NCBI GenBank assembly: GCA_036374835.1
Contig: DASUTB010000014.1
Span: forward strand, 1-25,200
DNA: 25,200 nucleotides
Direction of reading: 5' to 3'
Source of the DNA: DASUTB01 sp036374835
GTDB taxonomy: Bacteria; Actinomycetota; Actinomycetes; Jiangellales; Jiangellaceae
Part shown: in pieces, positions 22,686 to 25,200 of the stretch
Position numbering within the stretch: position 1 is the stretch's first letter
Layout of the letters: every line of letters begins with the position of its first letter
Position numbers and translations under genes: made by a program
The notes under the pieces: generated by a model
Told to the model about the DNA's origin: nothing
Seen by the model: only the letters and a program-made list of their open reading frames with translations
Databases searched by the model: none

Positions 22686-23099
22686 TCAGCGCCGTTCCTG
22701 GATGCGGATCATGTTGCCCGCGGGATCGCGGACGGCACAGTCGCGAACCCCCCACGGCTGGGCGGTCGGTTCCTGGACGATCTCGGTGTCGCCGGCCTGT
22801 AGCCGATCGAAGGTGCCTTCGAGGTCGGTGGTGGCCAGGTTGACGCCGGCGTAGGTGCCCTTGGCCATCATCTCGGTGATGGCGCGGACCTCGTCGTCGG
22901 TCTTGCCGCATCCGTCGGGCGCCGGAGGTTCGAGCACGATGGACGTGTCGGGTTGGTTGGCGGGGCCGACCGTGATCCAACGCATCTTGCCCGTTCCGAC
23001 GTCGCCGCGTACCTCGAAGCCGAGGACGTCGCTGTAGAAGGCCAGGGACTCGTCCGGGTCGCTGTGCGGGAGAAAGGTCTGGTGAATCGTGATATCCAT
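22686..23099 (-). CDS. VOC family protein (AraC-associated)
   Basis: This is a 137-residue VOC protein. It starts MDITIHQTFLPHSDPDESLAFYSDVLGFEVRGD, then a second module YAGVNLATTDLEGTFDRLQAGDTEIVQEP and the closing strand VRDCAVRDPAGNMIRIQE. The ATG at 23097-23099 lies 5 bp after the AraC stop; the longer open frame upstream overlaps AraC coding and is discarded. AraC-VOC pairs of this kind are frequent in actinobacteria, where the regulator probably senses the ligand the VOC protein handles. The ligand is unknown. Confidence 0.88.
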   Translation of the reverse strand: MDITIHQTFLPHSDPDESLAFYSDVLGFEVRGDVGTGKMRWITVGPANQPDTSIVLEPPAPDGCGKTDDEVRAITEMMAKGTYAGVNLATTDLEGTFDRLQAGDTEIVQEPTAQPWGVRDCAVRDPAGNMIRIQERR

Positions 23100-23104
23100 G
23101 GCGG

Positions 23105-23551
23105 CTACGTTAGGTGCAGCTCGAGGGCCGCCGCTTCTCGATTCCTGATCGGTCTGGTCACCTGCTTGGCCTTGCACGGAGCCAACTCCTCCGTCGCCTG
23201 AGCGGTTCGGCGCCGGTAGGTGCTCGGCGGCATACCGACCAGCTCGGTGAAACGAGTGCTGAACGTGCCGAGCGACGAGCAGCCCACCGCGAAGCAGACC
23301 TCGGTGACGCTGAGGTCGCCACGACGCAGCAGCGCCATCGCCCGCTCGATGCGCCGCGTCATCAGGTAGCTGTACGGCGACTCGCCGAACGCGCGGCGGA
23401 ACGCGCGGCTGAGGTGCCCTGCCGACATGTGTACGCCGCGGGCCAGCGCCTCGACGTCCAGCGGCTCTGCGTACTCCCGGTCGATCCGGTCGCGCACCCG
23501 GCGCAGCAACGCGAGGTCTCGTAAGTACTCTGCCGAGGGTTCGCTCGTCAC
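23105..23551 (-). CDS. AraC-family transcriptional regulator
   Basis: From the GTG at 23549-23551 the protein has 148 residues. It is essentially the two-helix-turn-helix DNA-binding domain: LLRRVRDRIDREYAEPLDVEALARGVHMSAGHLSRAFRRAFGESPYSYLMTRRIERAMALL, then SVTEVCFAVGCSSLGTFSTRFTELVGMPPSTYRRR. No ligand-binding domain is present. TACACT lies 7 nt before the GTG, fitting a leaderless start; a TTG at 23620 would add 23 residues. It is the first gene of the AraC-VOC-PPOX operon and is divergent from the F420-type PPOX gene. Confidence 0.9.
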   Translation of the reverse strand: MTSEPSAEYLRDLALLRRVRDRIDREYAEPLDVEALARGVHMSAGHLSRAFRRAFGESPYSYLMTRRIERAMALLRRGDLSVTEVCFAVGCSSLGTFSTRFTELVGMPPSTYRRRTAQATEELAPCKAKQVTRPIRNREAAALELHLT

Positions 23552-23631
23552 ACGTGAGAGTGTACGTTCCGCCAACCGCAGGGACCGTGTCACCTCTCCC
23601 CCACCAGGCACGATCGCCACATCGGAACGAC

Positions 23632-23661
23632 TTGCGCTTATCTTTACATGGTGTGTACTTT
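23632..23661 (+). promoter_or_regulatory. Candidate promoter of the F420-type PPOX gene
   Basis: TTGCGC at 23632-23637 and TACTTT at 23656-23661 have an 18-bp spacer, about 40 bp upstream of the GTG start. The boxes are moderate, so this is a suggestion only. Confidence 0.3.
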
Positions 23662-23701
23662 AGGACCTGCACATACTGTGAACTTCTAGTTGGAGGTCGT
23701 T

Positions 23702-24094
23702 GTGTCGAACGAGCGTGCAACCGATATCTTCTCCGCGGCCGAGCAGGCCTACCTCACCGGCGAACGACGTCTCGGCAGGCTGGCGACGGTGGGAAAGGAC
23801 GGCACCCCGCACGTCGCACCGGTTGGATGGTCCTACGATCCGGACGCCGGTGTCGTCGAGATCAGTGGACACGATTTCGCGGCGACCAAGAAGTATCGCG
23901 ATGTCCAGCACACCGGGCGAGCCGCTCTGGTCATCGACGACGTGTTGCCACCCTGGCGCCCGCGCGGCGTGGAGATCCGCGGTGAGGCGCAAGCCGTCGC
24001 CGAGCCGACGCCGCTGATCCGGATCCGCCCGACGCGAATCGTCTCGTGGGGTCTGACCGACGACGGTGGCCGCCATGCCCGAACCGTGGAGTAA
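23702..24094 (+). CDS. PPOX-class F420-dependent enzyme
   Basis: This is a 130-residue split-barrel protein: FSAAEQAYLTGERRLGRLATVGKDGTPHVAPVGWSYDPDAGVVEISGHDFAATKKYRDV, then VIDDVLPPWRPRGVEIRGEAQAV and RIRPTRIVSWGL. The AATKKyRDV and WRPRGVEIRG blocks are typical of an actinobacterial F420-dependent PPOX subgroup. It probably reduces or oxidises a small molecule with F420; the substrate is unknown. The start is GTG with GGAGG 5 nt upstream. It is a single gene, divergent from the AraC operon. Confidence 0.9.
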   Translation: MSNERATDIFSAAEQAYLTGERRLGRLATVGKDGTPHVAPVGWSYDPDAGVVEISGHDFAATKKYRDVQHTGRAALVIDDVLPPWRPRGVEIRGEAQAVAEPTPLIRIRPTRIVSWGLTDDGGRHARTVE

Positions 24095-24139
24095 GGCAGC
24101 GGTCAGTCGTGCCGATGAGCCCGACGGGCGGATCAGGGC

Positions 24140-24170
24140 TTGAGTTCGAGTGCACTTGAGGTCCTACTGT
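24140..24170 (+). promoter_or_regulatory. Candidate long-spacer promoter before the VOC gene
   Basis: TTGAGT at 24140-24145 and TACTGT at 24165-24170 have a 19-bp spacer that contains the near-palindrome TCGAGTGCACTTGA (24146-24159). Promoters with 19-bp spacers and a dyad inside are typical of MerR-family control. No MerR gene lies in the window. Confidence 0.35.
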
Positions 24171-24210
24171 CGGACTGGAGCCACCCAAAGCGACTTCAGA
24201 GGAGTCCACC

Positions 24211-24594
24211 ATGAGTGTTGAGCTGAACCACACCATCGTGAACGCCCGCGACAAGCAAGCGTCGGCGTCGTTCCTGGTCAACGTCCTGGGACTCGCCGAC
24301 CCGGTGCCCTTCGGGCCGTTCCTGACGGTCGAGACGGCGAACGGTGTGACCCTCGACTACCGAGATGTCGAGGGCGACATCGCCGGCCAGCACTACGCGT
24401 TCCTCGTCAGCGAGGAGGAGTTCGACCTCATCTTCGACCGGATCAAGCGGGCCGGCCTCGACTACTGGGCCGATCCGGCGCATCGTCGCGCCGGCGAGAT
24501 CAACACCAACGACGGCGGCCGCGGGCTCTATTTCGACGATCCGGACGGGCACAACATGGAGATCATCACGCGGCCGTACGGCAGCGGCAGCTGA
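24211..24594 (+). CDS. VOC family protein
   Basis: This is a 127-residue VOC protein with likely metal ligands H7 (ELNHTIVNARD), H61 (GQHYAFLV) and the Glu in the closing strand HNMEIITRP. The strand order and GRGLYFDDPDGHNMEI ending are typical. This is the group that keeps all metal positions, so an enzyme (isomerase, lyase or dioxygenase) is more likely than a mere binding protein. The ATG follows GAGGAG by about 6 nt. It is transcribed alone. Confidence 0.88.
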   Translation: MSVELNHTIVNARDKQASASFLVNVLGLADPVPFGPFLTVETANGVTLDYRDVEGDIAGQHYAFLVSEEEFDLIFDRIKRAGLDYWADPAHRRAGEINTNDGGRGLYFDDPDGHNMEIITRPYGSGS

Positions 24595-24632
24595 CGCGGT
24601 CGTCGATCCGCCGCCGGAGTACCCTCACGGAT

Positions 24633-25200
24633 GTGACGATCAGTGCCCTGGAGCTCAATCGTGCGACGCTCGAACGCCAGCTGCTGCTGAGCCGTGAGCG
24701 GCTGAACGTGGCGGACGGGTTGCGGCGCGTGGTCGCCCTGCAAGCGCAGCATCCGGCGTCGCCATACATCGCGCTGTGGAACAGGCTGGCCGATTTCGAT
24801 CCGGCTGAGCTCGACGCGGCGTTCGCCGACCGATCCGTCGTCAAGGCCACGCTCATGCGGGTGACCCTCCACGCGGTGCATGCCGACGACTACCGCGACT
24901 TCCACACGGCCATGCAGCCGACGCTCCGGGCGGCCCGGCTCAACGACCGGCGGTTCACCGGGACGGGATTCACCGGCGCAGATGCGGACGCGCTGGTGCC
25001 CGATGCACTCGAGTTCGCCAATGTGCCGCGGACCAATGCCGACGCCGAGGCATGGGTATCCGAGCGGCTCGGCACGCCGGCCGAGCGCGTGTGGTGGGCG
25101 TTGCGGCACTACGCGCCGTTCTTTCACGCGCCGACGGGCGGGCCGTGGGCGTTCGGCCAGCGCCCGGCCTATGTCGCATCCGGCTACCCGCCGGCAGCTA
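24633..25200 (+). CDS. Winged-helix (HTH_42) protein, AlkZ-related DNA glycosylase group, N-terminal part (cut by window end)
   Basis: The frame is open from GTG at 24633 to the last base, giving 189 residues of an unfinished protein. The start reads MTISALELNRATLERQLLL, then GLRRVVALQAQHPASPYIALWNRL, and later VVKATLMRVTLHAVHADDY and AWVSERLGTPAERVWWALRHYAP, which fit the HTH_42 family. Q37-A-Q39 equals the QxQ catalytic motif described for the AlkZ glycosylase, which removes crosslinked or alkylated bases. That role is known for AlkZ and only inferred here. TACCCT at 24620-24625 lies 7 nt before the GTG, suggesting a leaderless mRNA. Confidence 0.8.
   Translation, partial: MTISALELNRATLERQLLLSRERLNVADGLRRVVALQAQHPASPYIALWNRLADFDPAELDAAFADRSVVKATLMRVTLHAVHADDYRDFHTAMQPTLRAARLNDRRFTGTGFTGADADALVPDALEFANVPRTNADAEAWVSERLGTPAERVWWALRHYAPFFHAPTGGPWAFGQRPAYVASGYPPAA

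Noticed and set aside
22689..23720. Long minus-strand frame including the VOC gene
   Set aside because: It overlaps the AraC gene; only the part from 23099 has VOC sequence.

Overview
The window is GC-rich DNA from an actinobacterium (Actinomycetota). I base this on the codon composition, on two families typical of F420-using actinobacteria (a Ddn-type deazaflavin oxidoreductase and an F420-type PPOX enzyme), on several vapBC modules, on many start codons lying 5-9 nt after a TANNNT -10 box (leaderless transcripts), and on a sequence at 17706-17733 that fits the actinobacterial chromosomal dif site. I cannot name the genus.

Layout. 1-1.7 kb: the end of a peptide-import ABC operon (two ATPases, the first cut by the window edge). 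1.9-3.7 kb: a membrane-anchored protein joining a solute-binding-like domain to a von Willebrand A domain. 3.8-5.75 kb, minus strand: a compact unit of MFS exporter, ribbon-helix-helix regulator and VOC protein, with a shared candidate operator before the exporter and before the regulator. 5.9-7.8 kb: a divergent ABC exporter. 7.9-8.7 kb: an intact vapBC pair followed by a frameshifted fragment of a second vapC. 8.8-11.1 kb: tdh-kbl, the two-step conversion of threonine to glycine plus acetyl-CoA. 11.1-12.8 kb: a GNAT acetyltransferase, then a CmtR-like metal sensor overlapping a CDF metal exporter with a Cys-rich tail. 12.8-14.5 kb, minus strand: an NAD(P)-dependent epimerase and a carboxymuconolactone-decarboxylase-type protein. 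14.6-16.0 kb: an SRPBCC-ArsR-SRPBCC operon with two near-identical 15-bp palindromes at its promoter. 16.1-17.6 kb: a pterin-dehydratase-like/VOC fusion and a GNAT protein, separated by strong hairpins.

17.7 kb: the dif-like site, placing the window at the replication terminus. To its left most genes point right (15 of 22); to its right most point left (8 of 12), as expected where two replichores meet. Next to it are a frameshifted small membrane protein, an orphan AbrB-type antitoxin and a second vapBC. 19.3-23.6 kb, minus strand: a short UvrA-like ATPase lacking the UvrB-binding domain, a Ddn-like enzyme, and an AraC-VOC-PPOX operon. 23.7-25.2 kb, plus strand: an F420-type PPOX protein, a VOC protein, and the start of an HTH_42 protein of the AlkZ-related DNA glycosylase group, cut by the window end.

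I found no rRNA, tRNA, CRISPR array, insertion sequence or prophage. The most notable features are the dif site, the paired RHH operators, the tandem ArsR palindromes, and the gene debris around the terminus. No wholly new multi-gene system stands out.
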